DNA of 64,000 nucleotides from Nocardiopsis_B mangrovi (GCF_042653925.1 NZ_JBHSFQ010000017.1:1-64000); one strand, 5' to 3'; numbered from the stretch's first letter, positions 8,461-17,172 are shown. Made by a program: numbers and translations. Notes: generated by a model not told the origin, from the letters alone.

Positions 8461-9102
8461 TCAGAGCGACAGCAGGATCGCGGTCCCGACGATCGCGGCG
8501 AGAAGGACCGTGAGGACGCCCGCCGCGGCGAACCCGAAGAGGTACGGCCGCTGCTCGAGCGGGGACACGATGCCCGGGTAGGCGTTCGCCAGCTGCCGCG
8601 CGGTGACCGGGCGGCCCGGTCCGCTCCACGCGATTCCGACGTGGTCGACCAGCCGGTCGACGTCCTCGCGCGCGTAGATGTGGACCCAGATCCTGAGCAG
8701 CACCCTGCCGTAGCCGTCGAGGACGAACACCGACTCCGCGTTAGGCCCCCGCGGTTGGATCAGGTCCGCGCGCACGACGCTCACGGCGCCCGACCGGGGG
8801 CGGCTGCGTCGCCGCAGTCCGATGACCGTGATCTCGTCGGGCGTGACGATGACGCGGGAGCGCGCCATGTACCACCAGCCGAGAGCGAAGATCGCCCCTA
8901 GGACGGGGGCGAAGAACGCCAGCGCCCAGGCCGCCCTGAATGCCATGGACGCCAGCAGGACGGCGCTGAGAACGCCCACCAGGATCAGCCGATTCCGTCG
9001 CTGCTTCGGGCTGGGCCGCAGGACGAGCGGTTCATCGCTCCGGGCCCGGGGGATGCCGCCCGGAGGCTGATATCGGGCATCATCGGGCAAATTAACATGC
9101 AT
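8461..9102 (-). CDS. Membrane protein with PH-like domain
   Basis: This is a predicted 213-aa membrane protein from ATG 9102; an in-frame ATG at 9135 is the alternative, and neither has a good ribosome binding site. Two TM helices (about residues 39-56 and 59-79) are followed by a soluble beta-rich segment (SRVIVTPDEITVIGLRR, then VFVLDGYGRVLLRI) of the kind found in bacterial PH-domain membrane proteins. A C-terminal TM helix spans about 188-213. No function is known. It diverges from the NmrA-type gene. Confidence 0.65.
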   Translation of the reverse strand: MHVNLPDDARYQPPGGIPRARSDEPLVLRPSPKQRRNRLILVGVLSAVLLASMAFRAAWALAFFAPVLGAIFALGWWYMARSRVIVTPDEITVIGLRRRSRPRSGAVSVVRADLIQPRGPNAESVFVLDGYGRVLLRIWVHIYAREDVDRLVDHVGIAWSGPGRPVTARQLANAYPGIVSPLEQRPYLFGFAAAGVLTVLLAAIVGTAILLSL

Positions 9103-9303
9103 GATCGGGATTTTTGCATATCGGACATTTGGCATCGCGACATCGATGCTCCCCCCTTCCGGGGTAGGCGACCGGCGAGGACCCCGGCGCCCGCGATCCG
9201 CTCGCGCGGGTCGGCGAAGGCCGTTGTCAGGCGAACGGGGGCCGCTCCGGGAGGCCGGCGTCGAGCCGGCGCACCCGGCGACACCTGGGAAGGACACCCG
9301 ACG

Positions 9304-10158
9304 ATGGACAGCCCCACCGTGCTCGTGACCGGCGCGACCGCAGCCGTGGGATCGGACCTGATCCCCGCCCTGCACGCCCGCGGCGCGGCCGTCCGCGCGA
9401 TGACCCGGCCCCCCGGCCGCCCCCTCCCCGGCGTCGACAACGTCGTCGCCGACCTGCGCGACCCGGGATCGATCGCCGCAGCGCTCGACGGCGTCGACCG
9501 GGCCTTCCTCACCAGCCCCTCGGAGCCGGGTGCCGCCGATCTCCAGATCGCGTTCGCCGACCTCGCCCGCGACGCCGGCGTGGACCGGTTCGTGCTGCTG
9601 TCGCGGTACGCGGCGAACCCCGACCCCCCGGTGCGGGTCCCGCGCCGGCACGCCGAGGTCGAAGCGCACGTCAGGGCCCTCGGCCTCGACCACACCGTCC
9701 TGCGCCCCAACCTGTACTTCCAGTCGCTGCTCGCCTTCGCCGGCACCATCGCCCGGGGCTTCTTCGCCGCGCCCATCGGCGACGCCGCCGTCAGCGCCGT
9801 CGATACCCGCGACATCGCGGGCTCCGCCGCGGCCGTGCTGACCGGCGAGGGACACACCGGCCGGACCTACACCCTCACCGGTCCCCGCGCCGTGACCCAC
9901 GACGAGATCGCCCAGGCGCTCTCCGCCGCCACCGGGCGGGAGATCGCCTTCCGCGACGCGTCCGCCGAGCGGTTCACCGCCGCCCTGGCCGGCGTCCTCC
10001 CGCGCCGGCGGCTCGACGGCCTCGTCGAGGACTACGCCCACTACGCCAGGGGCGAGGCCGCCGAGGTGCACACGTCCGTCGCCGACCTCACCGGGCACCC
10101 CGCGCGCGACATCACCGACTTCGCCCGCGACTACGCCACCGCTTTCGCCCCGGAGTGA
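9304..10158 (+). CDS. NmrA-family NAD(P)-binding protein
   Basis: The 284-aa product is an atypical short-chain dehydrogenase/NmrA-like protein. The Rossmann fold starts at residue 6 with VLVTGATAAVG, the NAD(P)-binding glycine pattern GxxxxxG. The acid at the end of beta-2 is replaced by MTRPPGRP, favouring NADP. ADLRDPGSI and FVLLSRYA follow the usual strand order. Relatives include NAD(P)H:quinone reductases and redox-sensing regulators. An active-site YxxxK is not evident, so it may sense rather than catalyse. The ATG follows GAAGG by 11 bases. Confidence 0.8.
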   Translation: MDSPTVLVTGATAAVGSDLIPALHARGAAVRAMTRPPGRPLPGVDNVVADLRDPGSIAAALDGVDRAFLTSPSEPGAADLQIAFADLARDAGVDRFVLLSRYAANPDPPVRVPRRHAEVEAHVRALGLDHTVLRPNLYFQSLLAFAGTIARGFFAAPIGDAAVSAVDTRDIAGSAAAVLTGEGHTGRTYTLTGPRAVTHDEIAQALSAATGREIAFRDASAERFTAALAGVLPRRRLDGLVEDYAHYARGEAAEVHTSVADLTGHPARDITDFARDYATAFAPE

Positions 10159-10204
10159 CCGGGCCCGCCACCGGCCGCACCCGCCCGCGGCAACGGCGAT
10201 ACCC

Positions 10205-10256
10205 GCGCAACCCAGGTTGACACGATGGCCGCGCGCAACCTAGGTTGACACCATGG
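10205..10256 (+). repeat. Tandem 24-bp operator repeats with CAACCTAGGTTG palindrome
   Basis: Two direct repeats, 10205-10228 and 10233-10256, are offset by 28 bp and differ at two positions. Each contains a palindrome: CAACCCAGGTTG (10208-10219, one mismatch) and CAACCTAGGTTG (10236-10247, perfect). The second repeat runs into the ATG of the HTH gene. An overlapping 7-codon open frame starts at ATG 10225. The arrangement suggests autoregulation by the HTH protein. Confidence 0.6.
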
Positions 10257-10495
10257 ATGCGGTCCGGTTGGCGGCAACGGCCTCGGATACGTCGACCCCC
10301 GTCGACGGTCTGCGCGCCGTCGCCTCCTTGCGCGCGCTGGTCGACTCGTTGGAGCTGCGGCAGGTGGAGCAGGCGCTGCGGTCGGGCGAGTCGTGGTCCG
10401 CCATCGCCGCCGCGCTCGGAGTGACCCGGCAGGCCGTCCACAAGAAGTACGCGAGACGACTGAGCCACATAGGCGCGACCGAAAGAGGTCAGTGA
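10253..10495 (+). CDS. Small HTH DNA-binding protein
   Basis: The 80-aa product carries one helix-turn-helix: AIAAALGVTRQAVHKKYARR (about residues 48-67), similar to the small HTH proteins that pair with Clp-N-domain genes in Streptomyces and relatives. The ATG at 10253 sits at the end of the second operator repeat. The stop codon overlaps the next gene's ATG by one base (TGATG), so the two are translationally coupled. The likely role is repression of its own operon through the CAACCTAGGTTG sites; this is inferred from position. Confidence 0.8.
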   Translation: MDAVRLAATASDTSTPVDGLRAVASLRALVDSLELRQVEQALRSGESWSAIAAALGVTRQAVHKKYARRLSHIGATERGQ

Positions 10496-11469
10496 TGACG
10501 GACTCTTCGACGAGACCGGCCTCCCACCGCGGGTTCTTCGCCCGCGCCCTGATCGAGGGGGCCGCGAGCGGCGAAGCGGCCCGCACGGCCCATTCGGAGG
10601 TCGGCTTCGAGCACCTGTTCCTCGGGGTGCTGACCACCGGAGGGCCGGCCGCCCGGCTGCTCATGGACGCCGGGGTGGGTCTGGCCGAGGCGCGCTCGGC
10701 GATCGACGAGCTCCTCCAAGAGGATCTCGCCCTGCTGGGGATCGACGCCCCCCTTCCGGCGGCGGCCGGCGAATCCGAGGCGGCGGCACCCTCGATGCTC
10801 CCCTTCGGCCCCCGCTTGCGCGAACTCGCGGACGACTGCCCGCACGCCGGCGGCGACCAGGCGCTGCTCGTCGCGCTGCTCGACGATGAGGGCGGCCGGA
10901 TCCGCCGGCTGCTGGACAGGCTCGGGGTGGACACCGACCGGATCCGCCACGATCTCGGCGAGCCGATCGAGACACCGGAGGACTCGGCGGCACCTGCTGA
11001 GGGCGATGGCCCCTCCGATGACTCCGGCCAGACGGACGAGGGGAGGCAGTACGCCACCCACGAGCTCGACGTTCCCGTGCCGGCCGAACGGATCTGGGAC
11101 CTGGTCGGCGATCCGCGGCGCCGGGCCGAGTGGGACAAGTCCGCCGTATCGTCACGGCTGCTCGACGGCGGTGTCGTGGAGCTGACCCGTCAGTTCGACG
11201 AGGAGAAGGTCCGGGAGTGGATCGCGCACAGCGTCCCGGGCCGCGAGGTCACCTGGGAGCAGGAGCCCCCGCGCAGCGACATCCCGCCCCGCGCGTTCCG
11301 GATCACCATCGAGCCGCTCGGGGACCACTCCCGGCTGCACCTGCGCATGTCCTGGACCAGCGCCCTGCGGGGAGCGCGGGGGCGCCTCGGCAACCGCATG
11401 CTGCGGTGGTTCATGCGGCAGAACCTCCGCGTCCAGGCCCACACCATCGCACAGGCCGCCGCGTCGTAG
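10495..11469 (+). CDS. Clp-N domain / SRPBCC fusion protein
   Basis: The 324-aa product has two parts. Residues about 12-150 form a Clp N-terminal (double ClpA/B/C repeat) domain: FFARALIEGAASGE, HLFLGVL, then a second repeat with GDQALLVALLDDEGG. After an acidic linker (about 158-180), residues 182-324 form a START/SRPBCC-like fold (ATHELDVPVPAERIWDLVGD, LHLRMSW, C-terminal long helix). Clp-N domains bind adaptor or substrate proteins and SRPBCC domains bind hydrophobic ligands; the joint function is unknown. No AAA+ ATPase follows. GAGG precedes the ATG, which overlaps the HTH gene's stop. Confidence 0.82.
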   Translation: MTDSSTRPASHRGFFARALIEGAASGEAARTAHSEVGFEHLFLGVLTTGGPAARLLMDAGVGLAEARSAIDELLQEDLALLGIDAPLPAAAGESEAAAPSMLPFGPRLRELADDCPHAGGDQALLVALLDDEGGRIRRLLDRLGVDTDRIRHDLGEPIETPEDSAAPAEGDGPSDDSGQTDEGRQYATHELDVPVPAERIWDLVGDPRRRAEWDKSAVSSRLLDGGVVELTRQFDEEKVREWIAHSVPGREVTWEQEPPRSDIPPRAFRITIEPLGDHSRLHLRMSWTSALRGARGRLGNRMLRWFMRQNLRVQAHTIAQAAAS

Positions 11470-11536
11470 CGGTTCCCGCGCCGCCGCCCCCAGGACGGGG
11501 CCACCACTCCCCCGATCCGGAGGCCACGCGACGCCT

Positions 11537-11557
11537 CGGGCGGGCACGGCCCGCCCG
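11537..11557. terminator. 9-bp hairpin between convergent genes
   Basis: CGGGCGGGC at 11537-11545 pairs with GCCCGCCCG at 11549-11557 across a 3-base loop, in the gap between the Clp-N fusion gene and the convergent SUKH gene. It could serve both strands. Confidence 0.5.
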
Positions 11558-11683
11558 GTCGTGCGGCCCGTCCGCCGGAGGCGCCGCCCCTACACGGGCG
11601 GTCATGCCGGGGCAGGACGCCGCGATGCCGGTGCGCCGCCCGCGCGGTAGGACCGCGGAGCCCCGGTGCCGGCCCGCCCCGGC

Positions 11684-13810
11684 TCACCCCCGGTCTGAGA
11701 TGTCCGCGCCCCGCGGGGTGAAGACCACCTCGCGTGCCCGGCGGGGGGTGACCACGTCACGCAGGGCGGGGTCGGTGAGCAGCACCACCGGTGCGATCCG
11801 GTTCGGCGACAGCGGGTACCAGGACGGCAGGGCCTCCTCGATCACGGCCCAGGCGTCATCGGTGGCCCCCTTTGCCGCGAGTTCCCGCGCCGCGTCGAGG
11901 GCGCGTTCGAAGGCGGGCGACTCCGGTACCCGGTGGTCGGCGAGCCAGGTGTCCCGCTCCCGGCCGGTGAACGCCCCCGATAGGCCGGGAACGGTCGCGG
12001 CCAGGCCGCGGACCGCGTGCGCCGTGCCGCCCGGTGCGTCCAGTCCGGCGCTGCGCAGGAAGAGCGGGACCGCCTCGGAATTGACCTGCTCCATGCCGAC
12101 CTCGGCCAGCACGTGGGGATGGTGCAGCACGCCGCGCAGCCGGTGGTGGGTCCTGCGGACGTCGAGGAAGGCCGAGAGCACCACCTTCAGGTACGCGGCG
12201 GCGCCGGAGCCCTTCTCCTCGGCGCGCCGGAAGGCGTCGAGCGCGTCGTCCACACGGCCGCCCAGCGCCGCCCAGCGCCCCTGGGCCAGGATGTCCTCAG
12301 CGCTCTCCGGGTGCACCGGGCGCCCCTCATCACTTCTCAATTGCTCGAACGCGGCGCGCTCGGCGACGACGAGGTCGCCGAAGGACCGATGGCGCTCGCC
12401 CAGGCCCGGGTACCAGCTCGCCCACACGTAGGCGGCCCACTCGCCGTCGGCACCGACGTCCCCCGCGTCCAGCAGCCAGTACTGGGCGTCGCCGTCGCCG
12501 GAGACCAGCAGCAGCGGTCCGACCGGCCCCGCACCCTCCAGGTACTCCTCTTCGAGCGTGTTCTGGTCCTGGAGGTCGCTCAGCCAGCCGACCGTGGCGG
12601 TGGAGCGCAGCCCGTACATGAAGGCGCTGATGGTCGTCCAGCCGTCGGACGCGGCGAGGAAGGACCGGTAGCCGGGCGGCAGCCGGGTGCCGAGCCGGGC
12701 CTCCAGGTCGGTGATCTGCTCCTCGGTGGCGCCCTCGTAGCCCAGCCAGGACGCGGAGCGCTGCTCCTGGCCGACACCGAAGAGCTCGCGTTCGTCACCG
12801 ACGCGCAGCATGTCGGCGCTGTACTCGGCTAGGAAGGCGCGCCAGAGGTCGGGGGTGTCCGGCGCGGCGGCCGCCGGTCCGCCGGCGACCCCCGCGTACG
12901 GCGACGACGCCGTCCCCGCCGCATAGCGGTGCCCGGTGAACCCCTCGTAGGTGTGCCCTTCGGAGAAGAACCGGACGCTGTTGAGCTGGATCTCGGAGCC
13001 GCCGCAGTTGCGGGTGAACTCCAGCCGCAGGTACCGGTAGGGCGTGTCCGCCGCGGGACCGGTGACGTGGAAGCCGCGGGCGAGGTGGCGCTCGGGGAAG
13101 GACGCGTCGGAGCGCGTGTCGAGCGTGACCCACGCCCGTCCGTCCACCGACCCCTTGAGCTCCCAGTCGCGGGGGTCGCGGTCGGCGAAGTCGTTGGCGG
13201 AGACGAGCGTGTAGTGCCGGACGAGGACGGGTTCGGCCATGGCGAACTCCAGCCAGTCCTCGTCGCGAAACGAGAGCCACTTGGCGTAGCTGTCGTCGAG
13301 CAGGTTGACGGCGACCTCACCGGCACGCGCGTGCTCGTTGCCCGCCCGGACCTCGCGCACCATGCCGGTGACCTCGCCCGCGTCCGCGGCCTGTTCCAGG
13401 TCGGTCGTGCGCAGGACCACCGCTCCGCCGCCGCCGTCCCGGTCGGCCCAGGCCGCCCGCGCGACCGGTGCGCCGCCGTCCTCGATGAGCAGCCGCAGGT
13501 CCTGGTCTCCGTCCGCGCCCTCGACCCGGAACCGGTGGCCGGCGCGGTCGGTGAGCCGCTCCGCCAGCCGGCCCCGCCACTCGTGGGAGGTGCCGTCGGG
13601 GCCGATCCGCGTTCCGGTGAAGGTGGTCATGCCGGGGTCGAACCCGATGACGGATTCGGCGCCGTCGAGGTCGCGCCAGCCGAGCTGGGCGAGCGTCACG
13701 GCCGCCCCCGGCTCGAACCTGACCACCAGCCGGCGGTGCGGCCGCCACTCTCCCGCTCCGGCTCGCCGCAGCTCGGTGACGAAGGCGAGAGCAGGGGCGT
13801 TGTCTTCCAT
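11684..13810 (-). CDS. Discoidin-like and SMI1/KNR4 (SUKH) domain protein
   Basis: This is a 708-aa cytoplasmic protein with no signal peptide. Residues about 166-283 look like a discoidin/F5-8 type C domain (NLLDDSYAKWL, WELKGSVDGRAW, YRYLRLEFTRNCGGSEIQL). Residues about 352-480 form a SUKH (SMI1/KNR4) domain: SWLGYEGATEEQITDLEARL, LPPGYRSFLAASDGW. SUKH proteins often act as immunity proteins to polymorphic toxins or as ubiquitin-like adaptors. No toxin gene adjoins it here. The C-terminal 220 residues contain helical-repeat-like segments. GGAG lies five bases before the ATG. The combination is unusual. Confidence 0.8.
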   Translation of the reverse strand: MEDNAPALAFVTELRRAGAGEWRPHRRLVVRFEPGAAVTLAQLGWRDLDGAESVIGFDPGMTTFTGTRIGPDGTSHEWRGRLAERLTDRAGHRFRVEGADGDQDLRLLIEDGGAPVARAAWADRDGGGGAVVLRTTDLEQAADAGEVTGMVREVRAGNEHARAGEVAVNLLDDSYAKWLSFRDEDWLEFAMAEPVLVRHYTLVSANDFADRDPRDWELKGSVDGRAWVTLDTRSDASFPERHLARGFHVTGPAADTPYRYLRLEFTRNCGGSEIQLNSVRFFSEGHTYEGFTGHRYAAGTASSPYAGVAGGPAAAAPDTPDLWRAFLAEYSADMLRVGDERELFGVGQEQRSASWLGYEGATEEQITDLEARLGTRLPPGYRSFLAASDGWTTISAFMYGLRSTATVGWLSDLQDQNTLEEEYLEGAGPVGPLLLVSGDGDAQYWLLDAGDVGADGEWAAYVWASWYPGLGERHRSFGDLVVAERAAFEQLRSDEGRPVHPESAEDILAQGRWAALGGRVDDALDAFRRAEEKGSGAAAYLKVVLSAFLDVRRTHHRLRGVLHHPHVLAEVGMEQVNSEAVPLFLRSAGLDAPGGTAHAVRGLAATVPGLSGAFTGRERDTWLADHRVPESPAFERALDAARELAAKGATDDAWAVIEEALPSWYPLSPNRIAPVVLLTDPALRDVVTPRRAREVVFTPRGADISDRG

Positions 13811-13932
13811 GGGGCTCCAACCTGTGAGGGGGTCCGGGACAGGGGCCGGCGGTGGGGACGCCGATCGCCCCTGGATGCGCGGAAAGGCTACGCGCGCGAT
13901 CGGACAATCCCCGCCCGGCCGGCGTCGCCCCG

Positions 13933-15537
13933 CTACGGACGCGTCGGACGCGGATTCGTGCGGCGCATCGCGGCGGCGGCCAGGAGTCCCAGGAGCAGGA
14001 TGGCGATCAGGGCGATGAGGGTCTCCCGCACCGCCTGGGTGAGGCCGCTCCGGATCGCCTGTTCCGCGAGGTACCGCCCCTGGTGGGCCAGGTGCGCGGG
14101 CAGGCCGGGCGGGGTGGCGGCGCTGCCGACTCCGCCCGGGTCGGCCTCGGCGACCCGCAGCACGTGCGCGGCGAAGTCCTGCCGGTGGGCGGCCGGCAGG
14201 CGGCCGGCCGCGGTCTCCGCCGCGTCGGCGACCGACGCCGCGATCCGCGCCTGGAGCAGGACGCCGATGGCCGCGCTGCCCACGACCGCGCCCATCTGGC
14301 GGGCGGTGAAGAAGACGCCGGACGCGGCCCCCCGCAGCTCGGGCCGGACCGACCCCATGGCGACGTTGTTCACGGAGACGAGCACGAGGCCCATGCCGGC
14401 CCCGACCACCAGCAGCCCCGGGACGAGCTGCGCGGGCGGGAGGTCCGCGCGGGCCTGCAGATCGATGATGCCCAGGCCGAGCGCCATGCCGAGCAGGCCG
14501 GACATCACCAGGTACTTGCCGTTCACCCGGTCCGAGAGGCGGCCGATGAACGGCCCCATCAGGCCGGACACCAGCGCCATCGGCGCGGTGAGCAGACCGG
14601 TCTGGGTGGGCGACAGGCCCAGAGCGGACTGGAGGTAGATGACCATCGGCAGGAACAGGCCGGTCAGTGCGAAGCCCAGCGCCGCGGTGGTGAGCGTGCC
14701 CGCGGAGAAGTTCCGGTCGCCGAAGACCCGCAGGGGCACCAGCGGCTCGTTCCGGTTGACGCGCTGCCAGACCACGAACGCGACGAGCAGCGCGGCCCCC
14801 GCCCCGATGGCGTCCACCACCGTGACCGGGCCGAGGACCTCCCCCCAGTCGTACCGCTCCCCGTTCTGGACGCCGAACACGATCAGGAGCAGCCCGGTTC
14901 CGGAGAGCAGGATGCCGAAGGCGTCGAGGCGCCGCGCGTGCCCCGGCCGCCAGTCCGGGATCACCCGCACGCTCAGGGCGAGCGTGGCGAGGCCGAAGAG
15001 GACGTCGACGTAGAAGATCCACTGCCACGCGAGGGTGTCCACCAGGATCCCGCCGAGGAGGGGTCCGGTGACCGTCGCCAGGCCGGAGGCCGCACCGAGG
15101 ACGCCCATCGCCCGGCCGCGGTCGTTCGCCGGGAACAGGTGGCCGATGAGGGTCAGGGTCTGCGGTGTCAGCAGGGCCGCGCCCACGCCCTGCGCGACGC
15201 GGGCGGCGATCAGCGCCTCGACGGTCGCGGAGAGCGCGCAGGCCAGGGAGGCCGCCGTGAAGACCGCGAGCCCGGCGACGAACACGCGCTTGGGGCCGTA
15301 GCGGTCGCCCAGGCGGCTGGTCAGCAGCATGAGCACGGCATAGGTGAGCAGGTAGGCGCTGGTCACCCAGACGACCGCGTTCAGCCCGGTGTTCAGGCCG
15401 CTGACCATGGCCGGCACGGCCACGGACACGATCGAGGTGTCCACCACGATCATGAACAGGCCCATGGACAGGGCGGCCAGCGCGGCCCAGGGGCCGGTGC
15501 CCCGGGTCGCCGGTCGGCTGGTGGATGTGTCGGTCAT
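13933..15537 (-). CDS. MFS drug-resistance transporter, DHA2 (14-TM) family
   Basis: The 534-aa product is a proton-coupled multidrug exporter of the EmrB/QacA type. It shows the TM1 motif MIVVDTSIVSVAVPAM, the motif A loop RLGDRYGPKRVF, motif C in TM5 (ASGLATVTGPLLGG) and a second-half counterpart GRLSDRVNGKYLV. Fourteen hydrophobic segments can be traced. The ATG at 15537 is preceded by AGGAGG about 12 bases away. No adjacent TetR/MarR regulator is seen; the next upstream item is a truncated metallo-hydrolase remnant. Substrates are unknown. Confidence 0.9.
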   Translation of the reverse strand: MTDTSTSRPATRGTGPWAALAALSMGLFMIVVDTSIVSVAVPAMVSGLNTGLNAVVWVTSAYLLTYAVLMLLTSRLGDRYGPKRVFVAGLAVFTAASLACALSATVEALIAARVAQGVGAALLTPQTLTLIGHLFPANDRGRAMGVLGAASGLATVTGPLLGGILVDTLAWQWIFYVDVLFGLATLALSVRVIPDWRPGHARRLDAFGILLSGTGLLLIVFGVQNGERYDWGEVLGPVTVVDAIGAGAALLVAFVVWQRVNRNEPLVPLRVFGDRNFSAGTLTTAALGFALTGLFLPMVIYLQSALGLSPTQTGLLTAPMALVSGLMGPFIGRLSDRVNGKYLVMSGLLGMALGLGIIDLQARADLPPAQLVPGLLVVGAGMGLVLVSVNNVAMGSVRPELRGAASGVFFTARQMGAVVGSAAIGVLLQARIAASVADAAETAAGRLPAAHRQDFAAHVLRVAEADPGGVGSAATPPGLPAHLAHQGRYLAEQAIRSGLTQAVRETLIALIAILLLGLLAAAAMRRTNPRPTRP

Positions 15538-15692
15538 TGCTCGGCCGGCCTCCTGGGTGTGGCGGGACGGACGGGGCACGGCGCGCACGGCGCGCACGGC
15601 GCCCCGGAGGACGCGGCCGGGCCGGCCGGTCCCAGGGGCGGGTCCCCGCGGCCGCCCCTGGGACCGGTGGCGGACGGTGCGCGTTCAGCCCA

Positions 15693-15872
15693 TCAGAAGC
15701 CGACCGCGCCGCGGTCGATCTCGTGCTCGGGGTAGGTCGCGCTGCGGCGGGCGAGCCCGCGCATCCGCTCCCGCATCTCACCCGCCGGGAGTCGGTGCAG
15801 GCCGCCGTGGCCCGGAAGTACCCACGCGAAGTTCGGCTCCTCGGCACCGCGCGCCACCGACGCCGCGAGCTT
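15693..15872 (-). pseudogene. C-terminal remnant of an MBL-fold metallo-hydrolase
   Basis: A 59-codon open frame ends in TGA at 15693-15695 and reads NFAWVLPGHGGLHRLP near its start, then EMRERMRGLARR. This matches the last His-bearing strand and C-terminal helix of metallo-beta-lactamase-fold hydrolases (WVLPGHG). The frame is cut by a stop at 15873-15875, and I find no N-terminal HxHxDH part in any frame up to 16139. It has no good start site. It is probably a relic left by deletion. Confidence 0.6.
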
Positions 15873-16139
15873 TCACAGGAGACGGAGCGACGTCCGTGCC
15901 GCGTATGCGAGGCCGACGCACGGGCTGACGCTGGGACGAGTCAGGTCGTGGATCGCGCGACGGAAGGCAGGCGACGGACGGCGTTTCCCGGTCACACCCT
16001 AGCGGCCCGATGCGCGGTGCGCTACCGAATCGTTACAGTCCGTGGCCGGAGCGGCGGCCCGCCCTCGATGCCCGACGGCGCCCGGGGCGGGCGGACGCAG
16101 GGGCGTCGACGCCGCCGACGATGGCGGGCCCCACCGCGT

Positions 16140-16748
16140 TCACCGCCGGGCACCGCCCCGCCGCCGCGCCCAGTAGGCGACGGTGGCCGCCCCCAGGAGC
16201 GGGCCCCACAGGAGCAGCGGCGCGTAGGCCAGGGAGAACACGGCGGCCTCCCAGCCGCCCGCCGCCGATGGGAAGTCGGGCGGAAGGGGATCGCCCGTGA
16301 GAGTGACCCCCGCGATCACCCCCACGGCGGCGGCGGTCCACAGGACCGTCAGCGCCACGGCTCCCAGAGCCGCCGGGATCGCGACGGCGGGAGCCGGCAC
16401 CCGGCGGCCGCGCAGGAGCGGGACCCGGCGCGGGACCACCTCACCCCAGGCGGCCACCAGCCCGACCGCGGTGAACGCCAACAGCTCGGAGAGGACCGAC
16501 AGGACGACCACATACGCCTTTATGGGCAGCCACAATCGGGCGTCGCCCGCCTTCGCCGCGCTCGCCTCGTCGAGGAACACCACCGCGATGCGCCCGACGC
16601 TCGACGGCAGCACCGTCAGCGGGACGGCGTAGGCCGCGATCCGGGCCCACCGGGGCACTCCGTCCACCGGGGTGTGCGCGGCGGTCCAGGCGCCGCGCAG
16701 CCGTCCGCGCGCCGCCCGTGGCGACGGCCGGTCCGCGGTGACATCCAT
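16140..16748 (-). CDS. Multi-pass membrane protein, unknown function
   Basis: The 202-aa product starts MDVTADRPSPRAAR; GGAGGAGC precedes the ATG by six to eight bases. Four hydrophobic segments are visible (IAAYAVPLTVLPSSVGRI region, YVVVLSVLSELLAFTAVGL, VAIPAALGAVALTVLW, and a C-terminal one), with an Arg-rich C-terminus on the cytoplasmic side. Similar small membrane proteins are common in Streptomyces, but no function is assigned to my knowledge. It diverges from the second P450. Confidence 0.7.
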   Translation of the reverse strand: MDVTADRPSPRAARGRLRGAWTAAHTPVDGVPRWARIAAYAVPLTVLPSSVGRIAVVFLDEASAAKAGDARLWLPIKAYVVVLSVLSELLAFTAVGLVAAWGEVVPRRVPLLRGRRVPAPAVAIPAALGAVALTVLWTAAAVGVIAGVTLTGDPLPPDFPSAAGGWEAAVFSLAYAPLLLWGPLLGAATVAYWARRRGGARR

Positions 16749-16961
16749 ACCCGCTCCTCCGGTCCGGCGGGGACGGCCCCGCGTGGCCGGGACCACGATG
16801 GCAGCCGCCCGACCGGCGCGGATCACCCCACGGAGGGACCGGCCTCCCCCGGCCAGGGGCCGGCGGCGCCACCGGTCGACGCAGGTGCCCACCGGCCGCC
16901 GACCGCCGGCCGATGCCATGGGAAACCCAAGGGCGCCATCTTGACGCCATCCCTTCTTGAT

Positions 16962-16993
16962 ATGGCGCCATAATGATGTCATTATGACGCCAT
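16962..16993. promoter_or_regulatory. 32-bp near-perfect inverted repeat, candidate operator
   Basis: Two 15-base arms (16962-16976 and 16979-16993) match at 14 positions around a 2-base centre. The core ATAATGATGTCATTAT is a perfect 7-2-7 repeat at 16970-16985. The right arm contains TGACGCCAT, shared with the region upstream of the first P450. Confidence 0.6.
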
Positions 16994-17148
16994 GTCCTTC
17001 GCTTCCGGCGCCGACCGTCTCCGCGCGAGCCCGCGGTCTCCGCCCTGTCCCCAGGCGGCCACAGCCCCTTGACCCGCCCGGACGCCTCGCCGCACCGCCG
17101 GAGTCCGCCACCCGGCCCGCCCTGACGGGCGCGTGGTCCGACGCCGTC

Positions 17149-17172
17149 TGTGACGCCATGGGTGGCGTCACA
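17149..17172. promoter_or_regulatory. Perfect 10-4-10 inverted repeat, candidate operator
   Basis: TGTGACGCCA at 17149-17158 and TGGCGTCACA at 17163-17172 are exact reverse complements around TGGG. The arms contain the TGACGCCA core found before both P450 genes. The site lies about 290 bases before the second P450's ATG. Confidence 0.6.

Noticed and set aside
8461..10098. 545-codon minus-strand frame joining the PH-like membrane protein to sequence opposite the NmrA gene
   Set aside because: The upstream part is antisense to the well-supported NmrA-type gene; the conserved protein starts near 9102-9135.
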